Positions 63,981-64,000 of a stretch of DNA of 64,000 nucleotides are shown piece by piece. The number at the start of each line of letters is the position of its first letter. Position 1 is the stretch's first letter. The notes under the pieces are model-generated. The model had not been told where the DNA came from, ran no database searches, and saw nothing but the letters and a program-made list of their open reading frames with translations. The position numbers were made by a program, and so were the translations under genes. The stretch covers positions 4,464,001 to 4,528,000 of the forward strand of contig NZ_CP009962.1 in the NCBI RefSeq assembly GCF_000786695.1. Direction: 5' to 3'. This stretch comes from Collimonas arenae (lineage in GTDB: Bacteria > Pseudomonadota > Gammaproteobacteria > Burkholderiales > Burkholderiaceae_D).

Positions 63981-64000
63981 GCTCACGGTGGCCATATCAT

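Overview
The window is a GC-rich chromosomal segment of a betaproteobacterium, most likely Burkholderiales / Oxalobacteraceae (Collimonas- or Herbaspirillum-like). The evidence is the rimP-nusA-infB order, a long RluB beside scpB, a DUF3460 gene in front of scpA, a PuuD-type urate hydroxylase, and the protein and codon style throughout. It is mostly a housekeeping and catabolic chromosome with one accessory island. I worked by reading alone; family names come from motif recognition, not from searches.

Layout. 1-6186 (minus strand): infB (cut by the window edge), nusA, rimP, rluB, scpB. 6659-19978: a purine (urate) catabolism cluster with HIU hydrolase, PuuE allantoinase, a porin, a class II aldolase-like protein, a tautomerase, a HAL/PAL-type lyase, PuuD, a LysR regulator, an NCS2 permease, a fused UraD-AllC protein and an 8-oxoguanine deaminase. 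Together these take 8-oxoguanine and urate to allantoate and on towards ureidoglycolate. 20045-24501: a secreted two-lobed aspartic-protease-like protein, a LysR/SDR divergent pair, a YkgJ protein and a spermidine-synthase-like protein. 24591-31055 (minus): gcl-hyi-glxR-ttuD-pyk, which turns glyoxylate (an end product of allantoin breakdown) into pyruvate, with a divergent LysR gene.

33098-38787 holds the accessory island and the most interesting locus. A 64-residue cationic, cysteine-rich peptide with a double-glycine leader is followed by an intrinsic terminator. After it come a dedicated HlyD-type adaptor, a C39-peptidase ABC exporter and a TolC-like outer-membrane protein. This is a complete type I export system for a small peptide, with no recognisable immunity or modification gene. 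It ends at a tRNA-Glu region containing a duplicated tRNA 3' end.

38844-49620: tRNA-Glu x2, tRNA-Ala, gltX, a DUF4399 protein, a cupin, apbC/mrp, metG, GNAT, a BamE-like lipoprotein, DUF3460, scpA, panC and a BtuF-like protein. 49669-54310: GNAT, then a btuB-btuC-btuD vitamin B12 uptake operon behind a clear cobalamin riboswitch. 54405-56776: an HPP/CBS membrane protein and an orphan amino-acid-type binding protein. 57056-63980: a GntR-controlled L-threonate / D-erythronate operon (ltnD, otnK, otnC, MFS transporter, otnI, denD), interrupted by a MITE-like palindrome.

The urate, glyoxylate and tetronate modules contain paralogous enzyme pairs (hyi/otnI, glxR/ltnD). Besides the peptide exporter, the less explained signals are a 24-bp RNA hairpin in the leader of the urate-cluster LysR gene, a second folded leader before the urate permease, and several palindromes in intergenic regions.
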